Numbered from the stretch's first letter, positions 44,448-56,440 are shown. The stretch: DNA of 64,000 nucleotides from Verrucomicrobiia bacterium (GCA_030432235.1 JAUIHT010000005.1:1-64000), one strand, 5' to 3'. A program made the numbers and translations. The notes: generated by a model from the letters alone, not told the origin.

Positions 44448-46370
44448 TAAAATCGTATTTATAGCTTCAGTGACCATCGGCACGGTGACGCCGGTGATGT
44501 CCGCGCCGCCGGTTTTGGGGCAGCCGGGTGGCTGGACGATGGCGTGGGGGGCATCGAAGATGGGCCCGGTGCGTACGGGGTTGGTCGGCCCAAAGACAGC
44601 CACCAGGGGTACGCCGAGCATATTGGCCAGGTGCATGCCACCGGTGTCGTTGCAGACGATAGCCGCGCACTGCGTCAGCTCGCCGGCAAACTCCAGCAGG
44701 CCGGTCTTGCCGGTGCGGTTGACAACACGCTCCGCCGGGAAACCGTCCGCGACTTGATTGCAGATGTCCACATCGCGGGGAGTGCCGAAAAGCACAAAGC
44801 GCTTGTCCGGCAGCGCCTCAATCAGCTCCCGCCAGCGCTGGGTGGGCCAGCGCTTTTCCGGGGCGTTCTCCGTGGCGCAAATCAAACCTATTTCAGATGT
44901 GGATAAAGTGTTTTGGGAGCTATTGTCACCAGTGGCGTCTCCATTGAAATCTGAAATCACAAATTTAAAATCTGAAATCCCTTCTTCGAGGCCGAAGCGC
45001 TGAAAGAACTTTTCCCACAAGTGAGTCTGGTGGATTTTGGACTCCTTCAGGGCCAGCGGCATTTGCCAGACGTGGGTGAGCAGCTTGCGCGGCTTGCCGG
45101 GGCGCTCGATGCCAAAGCGTTGCGGGGCTGCGATGGCCTTGGCCTCCAGGTCGGCGCGGGTGGAGTTGGTGAAAAGGATTTGCGTGTCGGGGTAGTCGTA
45201 GGCGAGATCCTTGAAGAAGTTGAAATAGCCCGTCTCGCCTTTGTCCGGTAGCGCGATGACACGCTCCGCCAGCCCGAGCTTGTTCAACAGCGGCACGAAG
45301 TGCTTGCGGGCCAACAAGGTGATTTCCGCGTCGGGACGCCCTTTGCGCAACGCCCGGATGAGCGGCACGGCCATGACGACGTCCCCAAGCCAGTTGGGCA
45401 TGCGCAGCCAGAAACGGGTTTTACGTGGCAGCTCGCTCCAGCCGAAGTACCGCATGGTCTCAGGGAGCGCATTACGGCGGGATTGCAGGCGCAGGCGACG
45501 ATCGGGGTGGTCCTGATGACGCCAGCGGTTGTGCAGCCATAGCCAGGTGGCGCAGACGGCTTCGTCGTCGCGGAGTTTGTTCTCGAGCCATTGGTTGGCG
45601 GCGAAGACGACGTCCTTCGACGAAGGTGGCCGCTCGAACTCGTCGACCTTGACGACACCGCGCCAGAAGCCCGTGCGCTGGGTGTAGATGACGCCCACGC
45701 GGCCCTGAAATTTCTCCACCAGTAGGCCGGGCAACTCGGTGGCCGAGACCACGCGGCCGAAGAAGGTGGTGAGGATGCCGCGGTCGCCGGCGTTTTGGTC
45801 GAAAAGCACGGCGACGACGCCTTTTTGCCGCAGGATGTCCTGGGCACGGTGGAAACCGGCTTTGCGCGAGAGCAGCTCCATGCCCCAGCGCTGGCGGGTG
45901 TCGAGCACCCACTGGTCGATCGCCTTCTGTTTGAGGGGCCGATAAATCGCGGCGGTGTGCGGGGAGTCCTGGCCGATGAGCATGGGCAGCAGCGTGAGCG
46001 CCTCCATCAGTGCGACGTGCGGCACGAGCACGACGGCGGGTTGGCGCGTCTCGTTATTCTCGGAAATCTTGCCCAGCAGCTCCGGGTCGATGGTGAAGCG
46101 CTTTTGCAGGAAGTCCTTCTTCAGGAACGGCGAGGCCAGGACGAACAGGGCCATCTCAGCCAAGCGACGGCAGCTCTCCCGTGCGGTGGCTTCGCGCCAG
46201 TCACGGGTGCGGTCAGGAAAGCAGTGGTGAAAATTGGCCAGGAGGGTGCGGCGGCGCTTGCCCGGCAAGTAGAACAGAATGTCGCCAAAGAGCCGGCTCA
46301 GCCCCGCCAGCCCGGATTCAGGCAAAGCCGCGATGCCGCGCCCAAGCAGTTTGATGAGGAAAAGTGCCAC
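44436..46370 (-). CDS. Fusion of LpxL-type acyltransferase and heptosyltransferase (GT9)
   Basis: 644 residues, GTG start. Residues of about 1-300 are a lauroyl/myristoyl acyltransferase domain: FHHCFPDRTRDWREATAR and the catalytic His118-x4-Glu123 in VPHVALMEAL, plus VVAVLFDQNAGDRG. Residues of about 325-644 are a family 9 glycosyltransferase: WLRMPNWLGDVVMAVPLIRA and, near the end, CNDTGGMHLANMLGVPLVAVFGPTNP. The two would act on lipid A acylation and LPS inner-core heptose addition at the inner membrane. A single polypeptide for both is unusual. The final residues and stop come from a repeat element. Confidence 0.93.
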   Translation of the reverse strand: MALFLIKLLGRGIAALPESGLAGLSRLFGDILFYLPGKRRRTLLANFHHCFPDRTRDWREATARESCRRLAEMALFVLASPFLKKDFLQKRFTIDPELLGKISENNETRQPAVVLVPHVALMEALTLLPMLIGQDSPHTAAIYRPLKQKAIDQWVLDTRQRWGMELLSRKAGFHRAQDILRQKGVVAVLFDQNAGDRGILTTFFGRVVSATELPGLLVEKFQGRVGVIYTQRTGFWRGVVKVDEFERPPSSKDVVFAANQWLENKLRDDEAVCATWLWLHNRWRHQDHPDRRLRLQSRRNALPETMRYFGWSELPRKTRFWLRMPNWLGDVVMAVPLIRALRKGRPDAEITLLARKHFVPLLNKLGLAERVIALPDKGETGYFNFFKDLAYDYPDTQILFTNSTRADLEAKAIAAPQRFGIERPGKPRKLLTHVWQMPLALKESKIHQTHLWEKFFQRFGLEEGISDFKFVISDFNGDATGDNSSQNTLSTSEIGLICATENAPEKRWPTQRWRELIEALPDKRFVLFGTPRDVDICNQVADGFPAERVVNRTGKTGLLEFAGELTQCAAIVCNDTGGMHLANMLGVPLVAVFGPTNPVRTGPIFDAPHAIVQPPGCPKTGGADITGVTVPMVTEAINTILAAD

Positions 46371-46468
46371 CGTTAAAGCGGCTTATTAGGCAGAGCCCGC
46401 ACGCCCTTGGCAAGCGCTTGGTTTTTGCTTCTCGCAGACCATAGGTACCACGATTTTATCTCGCTCGG

Positions 46469-46490
46469 AGGCGCAGAGACGCGGAGAGTT
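46469..46490. repeat. Degenerate repeat arm left of AT-rich gene
   Basis: AGGCGCAGAGACGCGGAGAG resembles the reverse complement of the arm at 46848-46866. The two flank the small gene at 46497-46838. Confidence 0.45.
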
Positions 46491-46496
46491 CACGCT

Positions 46497-46838
46497 ATGG
46501 AAACCGTCTTGGATGCACATTACTGGATTTTGCAATTTATCTATCCCGTGGTTAATTTGGTGTTCATCGTCTACTCCCTTAGAGCAATTAGGGAAGGCGT
46601 TTACAAAAAACAGTTTACACTCGTTTTGGTGTCGTGCATCGCAACCTTACTTGTTGCAATGCTGCGGTTTGGATTGAAATTGAATCGCGAATTGGAATTG
46701 AACCTGATTTCAAGAGATTTCGCTCCGATAGTCTTTATTACTGACGGATTTTTGGAATATACTTTTATTGTACTAAATACGATAGGCTTTGTCTGGCTCG
46801 TTCGCGCATTGATGCGTGATAAGCAATCCGCAGCCTGA
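46497..46838 (+). CDS. Small AT-rich membrane protein, unknown function
   Basis: 113 residues from the ATG at 46497. Three hydrophobic helices (WILQFIYPVVNLVFIVYSL, LVLVSCIATLLVAMLRFGL, YTFIVLNTIGFVWLVRAL) and no motif. Base composition differs sharply from the GC-rich genes on both sides. Inverted degenerate repeats flank it, so it may be a transferred cassette. Confidence 0.65.
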   Translation: METVLDAHYWILQFIYPVVNLVFIVYSLRAIREGVYKKQFTLVLVSCIATLLVAMLRFGLKLNRELELNLISRDFAPIVFITDGFLEYTFIVLNTIGFVWLVRALMRDKQSAA

Positions 46839-46847
46839 CTCGGTTCC

Positions 46848-46866
46848 ACTCTGCGTCTCCGCGAGA
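46848..46866. repeat. Degenerate repeat arm right of AT-rich gene
   Basis: ACTCTGCGTCTCCGCGAG is an imperfect inverted partner of 46469-46490. Confidence 0.45.
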
Positions 46867-46881
46867 TATCCCTGTTTTTCC

Positions 46882-48225
46882 TCAGGAGGCGACGAGAGAC
46901 TGGCTACCCGGGAAGGTCTCGGAGCTGTCCGGGTTTTGCAGGCCGGCGATGGCGAAGGGCGTGACGGCATCGAGCAGACGCGCCGGGATGGCCCCGCGCA
47001 CCAGAACGCCGTCGTCGCGGACTTCCCGGCTGGAGATGGCCCCGGCCTCGTGGAGCTTGTTGATCAAATCGTAACGCTCGTGCGGAATGAGCAGGGCCAG
47101 GTGACGCCCCTGGGCTTCGAGCATTTCCTCGCACTTGTCGAACAGAGTTTCCAGCCCCTTGCCGGTCTTGGCACTGATGAATAGCGCGTCGGGGTGGTCG
47201 GCCCGCAGCATGGCCAGGCGGTTGGGGTCGTCGATTTGGTCGACCTTGTTGTAAACCGTCAGGATGTCCTTCTTATCCGCGCCGAGCTCGGCCAGCACCT
47301 GCATGGTCGTGGCGTGGTGGGCCTGGGCATCGGGGCTCGAGGCATCGACCAGATGGATGAGGAAGGTGGAGACCAGAGCCTCCTCAAGCGTCGCTTTAAA
47401 AGCTTCGACCAGGCGGTGGGGCAGGCGGCGGATGAAGCCCACGGTATCGGTCAGCAGGAGCGTCTGTCCGGAGGGCAGGGTGGCGCGCCGGGTGCTCGGG
47501 TCGAGGGTGGCGAACAGCTTGTCCTCGGCCAGCACTTCGCTGCCGCAGAGGCGATTCAACAGGGAGGACTTGCCCGCGTTGGTGTAGCCGACGATGGCCG
47601 CGCTGGGCAGGGGCACTTTCATGCGGCGCTTGCGCTGGACCTCGCGGTGTTTGACGACCTGCACGAGCTCGCGCTTGAGCTTGGAGATGCGCGTGCGGAT
47701 CATGCGCTGGTCGAGCTCGAGCTGTGTTTCCCCGGCGTCACGCTGCAGCGCGCCACCGCCGCGTTGGCGGTCAAGGTGAGTCCAGGCCCGCTTCATGCGG
47801 GGCAGCTCGTACTCCAGGCGGGCCAGCTCAACCTGCAGCGAGGCCTCCCGGGTGGCAGCCCGGCTGTTGAAGATGTCGAGAATGACCTCCTGCCGGTCAA
47901 TAATGAGCAGCTTGCTGTCGGCAGCGCGATCCCAGTTGCGCTGCTGGGCGGGCGAGAGAGGCTCGTCGAAGATGATCGAATCGGCCCCGAGTCGTTTGGC
48001 CTCGTCGATGATTTCGTAGGCCTTGCCCTTACCGAAGAGCATGGCGGCCTCGCGCTTGCGCAGCTTGACCTGGCGTTTGCCGACTACGCCCACGCCCAGG
48101 TTTGCCACCAGTTCCTCCAGTTCGACCAGCAGGGCCTCGGCCTCCGCGCTGGGTGTCTCCTGTGTCTCCACGCCAATAAGCAAGGCGCGGTTGATCATGG
48201 GATTGAGATCAGCCGTATCCTGCAT
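46882..48225 (-). CDS. hflX: Ribosome-associated GTPase HflX
   Basis: 447 residues. The N-terminal HflX domain (IIFDEPLSPAQQRNWD and LLIIDRQEVILDIFNSRA) is followed by RRMKVPLPSAAIVGYTNAGKSSLLNRL with G1, and G3 DTVGFIRRLPH. The fold and order are canonical. HflX splits stalled or 100S ribosomes and binds the 50S subunit. It is monocistronic, with a long structured region upstream. Confidence 0.96.
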   Translation of the reverse strand: MQDTADLNPMINRALLIGVETQETPSAEAEALLVELEELVANLGVGVVGKRQVKLRKREAAMLFGKGKAYEIIDEAKRLGADSIIFDEPLSPAQQRNWDRAADSKLLIIDRQEVILDIFNSRAATREASLQVELARLEYELPRMKRAWTHLDRQRGGGALQRDAGETQLELDQRMIRTRISKLKRELVQVVKHREVQRKRRMKVPLPSAAIVGYTNAGKSSLLNRLCGSEVLAEDKLFATLDPSTRRATLPSGQTLLLTDTVGFIRRLPHRLVEAFKATLEEALVSTFLIHLVDASSPDAQAHHATTMQVLAELGADKKDILTVYNKVDQIDDPNRLAMLRADHPDALFISAKTGKGLETLFDKCEEMLEAQGRHLALLIPHERYDLINKLHEAGAISSREVRDDGVLVRGAIPARLLDAVTPFAIAGLQNPDSSETFPGSQSLVAS

Positions 48226-48375
48226 TCAGACCTTTTCTACAAATTTTGTCATTAGGCATAAAATACGCTCTTTGGCCGTCCAGATCAACACTGTTTGCGA
48301 TGGGCCACGATAACACGGGCCTCACTTAGACTGTGCAGCTACTGACTGCCAACTGTTACGAGGGGAAATAGCAAA

Positions 48376-48400
48376 GGCCCTCGCCACATCGGCGAGGGCC
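48376..48400. other. GC hairpin next to CTAACTACTG motif (copy 2)
   Basis: GGCCCTCGCC and GGCGAGGGCC pair around ACATC. On the minus strand TTTGCTATTT follows, terminator-like. The CTAACTACTG at 48418-48427 is shared with the hairpin region at 27647-27688. Confidence 0.55.
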
Positions 48401-48594
48401 CCACTGCTATACTGCTACTAACTACTGCTACTGCTACGATGGGTTGGCCTTTTCAGGCCAGACGTCCTAGCGACGTCGTATATATAGACTATACCAAAAT
48501 CGGAATTGTTTCATCCTCCGTAACAATTTTTTTTGAAAATATTTTTTGGGATTTGGTTTCCGATTTTACTCCCGGGGAGTTCCCATCACGCCCA

Positions 48595-48631
48595 CAAAAA
48601 AGCTCCCGTGCCGGAGGGCAACGGGAGCTTT
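48595..48631 (-). terminator. Rho-independent terminator of ppdK
   Basis: AAAGCTCCCGT and ACGGGAGCTTT form an 11-bp stem; on the minus strand a run of T residues follows, 28 bases past the ppdK stop. Confidence 0.9.
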
Positions 48632-48658
48632 GAAATGCTTGATTGGCTGAGCTGAACC

Positions 48659-51391
<2,733 letters not shown>

Positions 51392-51547
51392 CCTGAGTTG
51401 TTGGATTTTTGGGTTTCTTAAGGTCACCCCGGCAACGGCGAGTCATCGGGGCAAAGCGGGATAGCAAAGATCGTTGCGCCTTTTTGTCAATGGGCAAAAA
51501 CGCACTACACTCACACCTTTTCCCGCTTCTGCTCGGGAATAGGTGGT

Positions 51548-52939
51548 CTAAGCATCCTGACCGACTATCACAGTCTGGCCGTCTTCACTGAAGAAGTAAA
51601 AAGCGCCGCTTTCCGGATCGAGGTTGTATTCGTAGTACCACCAGCCGGGTTCGGCTTGGCCTGTGGGCTGCCCGTAGTACCAATTTTCATTGTCGAGGGA
51701 GCTCCACAGCCAGCAGTCCAGAACGGGGTGTTCGAAGAAAAACCAACTGCCGGTATTGGCGTTGCCTGCGAATCCCCCGTAGAACCAACCGAGGTCCCCT
51801 TGAAAGGCCCAGGGCCAAGAGCGTACAAAAACCACTCCCAGCCAGGAAGCATACCAGTCCTGACCAAGCGGCGTGGCGCCTTCGACGAGGTAGGGGCGGG
51901 TGAGGGTGGCCATGTAGCCGTTGGTCACGGAACTGTCAGGCAGGATATAGATGCCGATGACGCTCCACTCGTAAACGGAGTTGCCGGAGGTCACTTCGGC
52001 TTCCTCCTCGTCCGTGTAGGGGTAGGCGATAAGCGTCCAGGCTGCATCCCCGAAGCCGCCCTCGGTCACGCGGGGCACGGTGGCGAAAAAGGCGTTGTTT
52101 TGCTCACTGCCGACACCGATCCAGTCGCCGGTGAGGTTATAGCCGCCGTTGCCGTCGGTGGTAATGCCATTGAAGTGCGTCACCGCAACCCAGGCGGGGT
52201 TGTCGGCGTAGATATAAGTGCGCCAGTTGGAGGCCGTTTGAGTCTCTGAGTTCCAGTCGACCAGGTAGGCCTCACTGAGGCCTTCGTTGCCCACCATGCT
52301 GACACCGCCCGCAATGGTGTAGTCCGAGCCGCCGTTATGCCAGATGCCGTAGGCGGTGATGCTGACGGCGCCCTCGCGGGTCAGCTCCGTGTAAGTATCT
52401 TCCTCGATGTCGTAGATGAAGGCGCGACCGGTCGCCAGGTCGGTGTCGAAGTTACCTACGATCAATTCACCGTGGGTACTGTGCGCGATGGTATCGAGTA
52501 CGGTTTCGCCTTCCTCCACCGGGGGCAGGAGGGTGGCCCAGGTGCCGGTGGCGTTGGCGGGCCCTTCGTAGAAGAGGCCGAGGTCGTACTCGCCATTCTC
52601 TTCCGTCTTGTAGCTGCCGACCAGACGCATGATTCCCCCATCGAGGACATTAGGTCCGTAAAAAGCCGTGCTGGTAACCGTGACGCCGCTGGAGCTGGGA
52701 AAATCCAGTGTGGTCCAGGAGAAGCCATTATCAAACTCCCGATAGAGAGTACCCAGGGTGTTCGATAAGCCGGGCGGCGTGTAGACACCGGTCATGATGA
52801 TGCCGCCTTCGTTATTGCCTCGGATGCCGGTTAGAAAGGTCGAGCCCCCTTCATCGGAGAAATTCAGTGTTTCGTATTGCGTCTCCGCTGTTGCCAGCAA
52901 AGGAAGAAGGAGGAGGGAGAGAGCGAGATGTTTTTTCAT
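51548..52939 (-). CDS. Secreted protein with Trp-rich C-terminal module (distant member)
   Basis: 463 residues with a signal peptide (MKKHLALSLLLLPLLATAETQ). The first 345 residues are beta-rich, with repeated Gly-aromatic strands (GGSTFLTGIRGNNEGGIIMTG, FNGITTDGNGGYNLTGDW) that suggest a propeller. Then YLVEGATPLGQDWYASWLG begins the same aromatic module as at 4905 and 6378: SWPWAFQGDLGWFYGGFAGNA, SWFFFEHPVLDCWLWSS and YYGQPTGQAEPGWWYYE. It is only moderately similar, so the module is shared among diverged proteins. Function is unknown. Confidence 0.75.
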   Translation of the reverse strand: MKKHLALSLLLLPLLATAETQYETLNFSDEGGSTFLTGIRGNNEGGIIMTGVYTPPGLSNTLGTLYREFDNGFSWTTLDFPSSSGVTVTSTAFYGPNVLDGGIMRLVGSYKTEENGEYDLGLFYEGPANATGTWATLLPPVEEGETVLDTIAHSTHGELIVGNFDTDLATGRAFIYDIEEDTYTELTREGAVSITAYGIWHNGGSDYTIAGGVSMVGNEGLSEAYLVDWNSETQTASNWRTYIYADNPAWVAVTHFNGITTDGNGGYNLTGDWIGVGSEQNNAFFATVPRVTEGGFGDAAWTLIAYPYTDEEEAEVTSGNSVYEWSVIGIYILPDSSVTNGYMATLTRPYLVEGATPLGQDWYASWLGVVFVRSWPWAFQGDLGWFYGGFAGNANTGSWFFFEHPVLDCWLWSSLDNENWYYGQPTGQAEPGWWYYEYNLDPESGAFYFFSEDGQTVIVGQDA

Positions 52940-53042
52940 TAGGTAAAAATGTGACTAATCCAATAGTAGTCAATGGGGATTAACCATGGACCTTTGGCTT
53001 TGTTACAGCCTTGCCAAAGAAAATCTGCGGTGTAGCCTTACC

Positions 53043-54197
53043 ATGCACATGAATTGGTATCGTCATTCTCTATTTATCGTTCTGTCTCTGCTCTCTGTCG
53101 TGCTGGTCCGCGCGGAGGAGGAGGCGACCCCCGTCCGGCTCGGGGCCGTGTTTAACCTCACCGGGGAATTGGCGGTATTGGACCAGACCTCGTTGCAGGG
53201 TGCGCAGTTGGCGGCCAAGCACGCCAGCGCCATGGGACAGCCCGTCGAGCTGGTCCTGATCAACGGTGAGTCCGACGCCGGGCTCATCAAGGAAAAGGTG
53301 ACGGCGTTTTTCGAGGAGCACCCGGACTCGCCGGCCATCCTGGGTATCTCCGGGTCGGACCTGGCGCGGGCGGCAGGGCAGGCTGCTGCCGGGCAGGAGC
53401 GCACCTACCTGACCTCGGGTGCGACTTCACCCAAGCTGCCCGACGATGTGCCGGTGTACCTTTACCTGGCCTGCTTCGGCGATAACGTGCAGGCGGCCGC
53501 TGCGGCTCAGTGGGCCTACGAGAATCAGGGCGCGCGCAAGGTGGCAGTGGTCTACAATCCCGATCATACCTACACACGACTGCTGCACCAATATTTCCAG
53601 GAAGCCTTTAAAAAGCATGGCGGTGAAATCGTGTCCGTAACGCCCATCGTGGCGGAGACCTACGGCATCGATACCGACAGCATTGCGGAGGCCGATCTCA
53701 TCTTCCTCGCTAGTGAGGCCACGAACGGCACGGTCAAGGCGGTACGAACTCTCCGCGAAGCAGGTTTCACGCAACCGATCCTTGGCGGCGACGGCTATGA
53801 CACGCCTTCGGTCTGGGCCAAGAACGCCGACACCGGCGGTGACATTTATTACACCACCCACGCTTATATCGCACCCGACAACCCGAACCCCGTGGTGAAG
53901 GCGTTTTACCAGGCTTACGTCCTGGAGTTCAACGGCCTCAAACCCGACAGTTTCTCCGCTCTCGGTTATGATGCCACCGGTATGCTGGTCGACGCGGTCA
54001 AGCGGGCCGGCAGCACCGACTCGGTGGCCGTGCGTGAAGCCCTCGGCCAAACCAAGGATTATCCCGGGGTAACCGGCACGATTACCTATGTCGGCGGTAG
54101 CCACATCCCGCTCAAGCCCGTGGCCATCCTCGCGGTCAATGACGGCCAGGTCTCCTTCGTCGAGGAAGTCCTGCCCAAGCAAGTGCCTAAACCGTGA
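53043..54197 (+). CDS. Branched-chain amino acid-type ABC transporter substrate-binding protein
   Basis: 384 residues. A signal peptide (WYRHSLFIVLSLLSVVLVRAE) precedes a periplasmic-binding fold type I domain: VRLGAVFNLTGELAVLDQ, LVLINGESDAG, ILGISGSDLARAAGQ, ILGGDGYDTPSVW and SALGYDATGMLVDAVKRA, as in LivJ-like proteins. It delivers an amino acid or small amide to a permease. No permease or ATPase gene is adjacent, so it is an orphan receptor or its transporter lies elsewhere. Confidence 0.92.
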   Translation: MHMNWYRHSLFIVLSLLSVVLVRAEEEATPVRLGAVFNLTGELAVLDQTSLQGAQLAAKHASAMGQPVELVLINGESDAGLIKEKVTAFFEEHPDSPAILGISGSDLARAAGQAAAGQERTYLTSGATSPKLPDDVPVYLYLACFGDNVQAAAAAQWAYENQGARKVAVVYNPDHTYTRLLHQYFQEAFKKHGGEIVSVTPIVAETYGIDTDSIAEADLIFLASEATNGTVKAVRTLREAGFTQPILGGDGYDTPSVWAKNADTGGDIYYTTHAYIAPDNPNPVVKAFYQAYVLEFNGLKPDSFSALGYDATGMLVDAVKRAGSTDSVAVREALGQTKDYPGVTGTITYVGGSHIPLKPVAILAVNDGQVSFVEEVLPKQVPKP

Positions 54198-54217
54198 GGC
54201 TTTAGACTCATATGAAA

Positions 54218-54946
54218 TCAGGCTTGGTCTTTTGCTTTCAGCAATTGATCCAGTTTCTTCTCAAGGCGGTTCAAGCGTTCTTCAAGCTTCTGCTCCTCCT
54301 TCTCTGCATCGTCTTCGACCATATAGGCCGCGATAGCAGCCGTAAATGTTCCAAATAGGCCGACTCCTACCCCCATCAAGACTGCTGCGATTATACGCCC
54401 CTCAGAAGTGACGGGATAGCGGTCTCCGTAGCCAACCGTTGTCATGGTGGTTAGAGCCCACCAAAAACCGTCTTCCAACGAGACGATGTTTGCCCCTTCA
54501 ACTCGCTTTTCTGCTGAGGTAATAGCGATAGAAGCGAATATAAGCGTTAGTACGGAGAAAATCCCAACAACGGTCAAAGAGCCAGTCGAGCGCTTCTTGA
54601 AAAGGATGCCAGATAGAATCCTGAAGCTTCTAAATGCCCGTAGCAGTCGAAAGACCCGAAATACGCGTGCCCAACGAAGCCATGGCAGCATTGGAATAGA
54701 CGCAATCAAATCAACCCAACCCCATTTCCAGAAACGCAACTTATTCTCGGCCTTGTAAAACCGCCAAAAGACATCGGCTAGGAAAACGAGGCAGACGAAG
54801 AAATCGATCCATCTCAAAACTTGTATGGTCGATTGCGAAAACGAGAACACCACCTCCACGGCCATCTGCCCGAGTATGTAGACTGAGAGGAGTAGCAATA
54901 TCCACTCGAAGGTCGACAGCTTGCCATTGGGCTTTTCCGATTTCAT
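54218..54946 (-). CDS. Voltage-gated-type potassium channel subunit
   Basis: 242 residues with six hydrophobic helices. The S4-like helix RVFRVFRLLRAFRSFRIL has an Arg every third position. The selectivity filter TTMTTVGYGDRYP follows the pore helix. After S6 an acidic/basic coiled coil (EEQKLEERLNRLEKKLDQLLKA) can tetramerise the channel. It should conduct K+ across the inner membrane. It diverges from the TerB-like gene. Confidence 0.93.
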   Translation of the reverse strand: MKSEKPNGKLSTFEWILLLLSVYILGQMAVEVVFSFSQSTIQVLRWIDFFVCLVFLADVFWRFYKAENKLRFWKWGWVDLIASIPMLPWLRWARVFRVFRLLRAFRSFRILSGILFKKRSTGSLTVVGIFSVLTLIFASIAITSAEKRVEGANIVSLEDGFWWALTTMTTVGYGDRYPVTSEGRIIAAVLMGVGVGLFGTFTAAIAAYMVEDDAEKEEQKLEERLNRLEKKLDQLLKAKDQA

Positions 54947-55046
54947 ATTAGCAGATGTACGCCAATTATTTTTGGCTATTTTTCGTGTTGATGTCCGAAA
55001 AGCAAGCGGTCAACCTTTAAGTAGTCACGCAACCTGTTACCTCGCC

Positions 55047-56297
55047 ATGATTACTGATCCAATCCCTTTTATGGCAAACATTGCCTTGATTGCACATGCA
55101 GATGGAAAGCTTTCTCCGTCTGAACTTGGTCAACTCGAAGCTATAAGAGCGGATTTCAAGTTTAAGAAAGGTGATTTTAATAAAGCAATTTCACTTGTTG
55201 AAAAGGAGCAGCATAAGCTCACAAATGTAGGTACGTTTGCAGACCAAGTGAAAAACCTAGAGCTTATGCTACGTGTGGCATATGCCGATGATGATTTGGA
55301 CGATTCTGAAACAGAACTCGTTACTTCATTTTGTGAGAAGATAGGCATCACACAGGAACAACTAGATCGAGTTTGCGACGAGGTTATCAACACTCTGAAA
55401 TCCCAAGATCAGCTTTGCCCTGCATGTGGTGCATCATCTGAAGCGAATGCCAAATTCTGCTCTAAGTGTGGCGCTCCTCTTTCCGCAGAAGAGGAGGCTG
55501 TAAAGCTAGAATTCGAAATTCCTTTGTCGGGTATCTCCATTGAGTTTGCAGATTCAACTGCTACTTCATTCCATAAAGCGTTACAAATCGCTAAAGCAGC
55601 AGATTCGTATGAGACATGCCAGAAGAGTAAGAAAACGTGGCATCTGGCCCATTATGATTCTGGTAGTATATCTGAAGCCTTGCCTTTGGCTGAAGCGCTT
55701 AGCGGTATTCGAAATCGTGCAGTACATCAAAACGGTGTAGAAGTTCCATGGGATGAAATCTTTGGCTTCGCATGGTGTGCTTCACGTCGAAGTAGCGCCT
55801 ATAACCCGATAGAGTACTGTTTTGGGAAAGATGAGAATCGAATAAACCCGTGGGGATGCAAGCAAGCCCGCTTGGACTGGACCCAGTGGGCAGACTGGTT
55901 CTCATATGGGAGTTGGCAAAAAGCCGGTATGCTAGGGGGAAAAGTGGTATGGGTCTTTGATAAGGCTCGAATCATGCATGAAGTGAGGACGAATTTACAT
56001 CAATATAGATTCTGTCCTCACATTATCCAGGGGTTGCCTGAAGCAGTTGTTAAGCATCTTCCTGACTCAATCACAGTAGAAAAGAACGCAGATTGGGAGT
56101 TCGATAAAAATTACGAACAAACGCCGGGTTCGATCAAGGTGACTATCAAAGAGAAGTCAGATGGCTTTACCTACTCTGACGATTTTTGGAGCGATGGTGT
56201 GCGTCCTGTCGGATTAGATGCCCTTCGTAAAATTATGTCCGCCGCGCTATCTGAAATCGGTGTCGGTGCTGTGAACAGCACTGCTCTACTCACTTAA
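55047..56297 (+). CDS. TerB-like protein with zinc ribbon, unknown C-terminal domain
   Basis: 416 residues from the ATG at 55047. The N-terminal helical domain (FMANIALIAHADGKLSPSEL and RVAYADDDLDDSETELVTSF) has the acidic repeats of the TerB/DjlA-N family, which may bind metal. A double-Cys ribbon CPACGASSEANAKFCSKCGAPL lies at about 130-150. The last 250 residues (IPLSGISIEFADSTATSFHKAL to the end) match nothing I know and contain several Trp and Cys residues. It is AT-rich with an unusual codon choice. It diverges from the K+ channel. Confidence 0.75.
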   Translation: MITDPIPFMANIALIAHADGKLSPSELGQLEAIRADFKFKKGDFNKAISLVEKEQHKLTNVGTFADQVKNLELMLRVAYADDDLDDSETELVTSFCEKIGITQEQLDRVCDEVINTLKSQDQLCPACGASSEANAKFCSKCGAPLSAEEEAVKLEFEIPLSGISIEFADSTATSFHKALQIAKAADSYETCQKSKKTWHLAHYDSGSISEALPLAEALSGIRNRAVHQNGVEVPWDEIFGFAWCASRRSSAYNPIEYCFGKDENRINPWGCKQARLDWTQWADWFSYGSWQKAGMLGGKVVWVFDKARIMHEVRTNLHQYRFCPHIIQGLPEAVVKHLPDSITVEKNADWEFDKNYEQTPGSIKVTIKEKSDGFTYSDDFWSDGVRPVGLDALRKIMSAALSEIGVGAVNSTALLT

Positions 56298-56440
56298 AAT
56301 TTACTAAGCATGCAGTATTCTGAAAAAGCCCTTCTCAGATATGGTATCTAGCTTCATATACCAATTTAGTGTATGAGATTTGTATGTGTACTTTGCCCCA
56401 AAGCACAGGTGCTTGATTTTCAATTTTATACAAATCGTAC

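Larger units (their letters stand above)
48226..48658. other. Intergenic region with hairpins and CTACTG-rich sequence
   Basis: 433 bases between hflX and ppdK, both transcribed leftwards. It holds the ppdK terminator (48595-48631), an AT-rich block with promoter-like TATAGTC/TATATATAC (about 48480-48500), then CTACTG-type short repeats and a perfect 10-bp hairpin (48376-48400). A small RNA or the hflX leader could occupy 48370-48490 on the minus strand; this is a guess. Confidence 0.4.
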
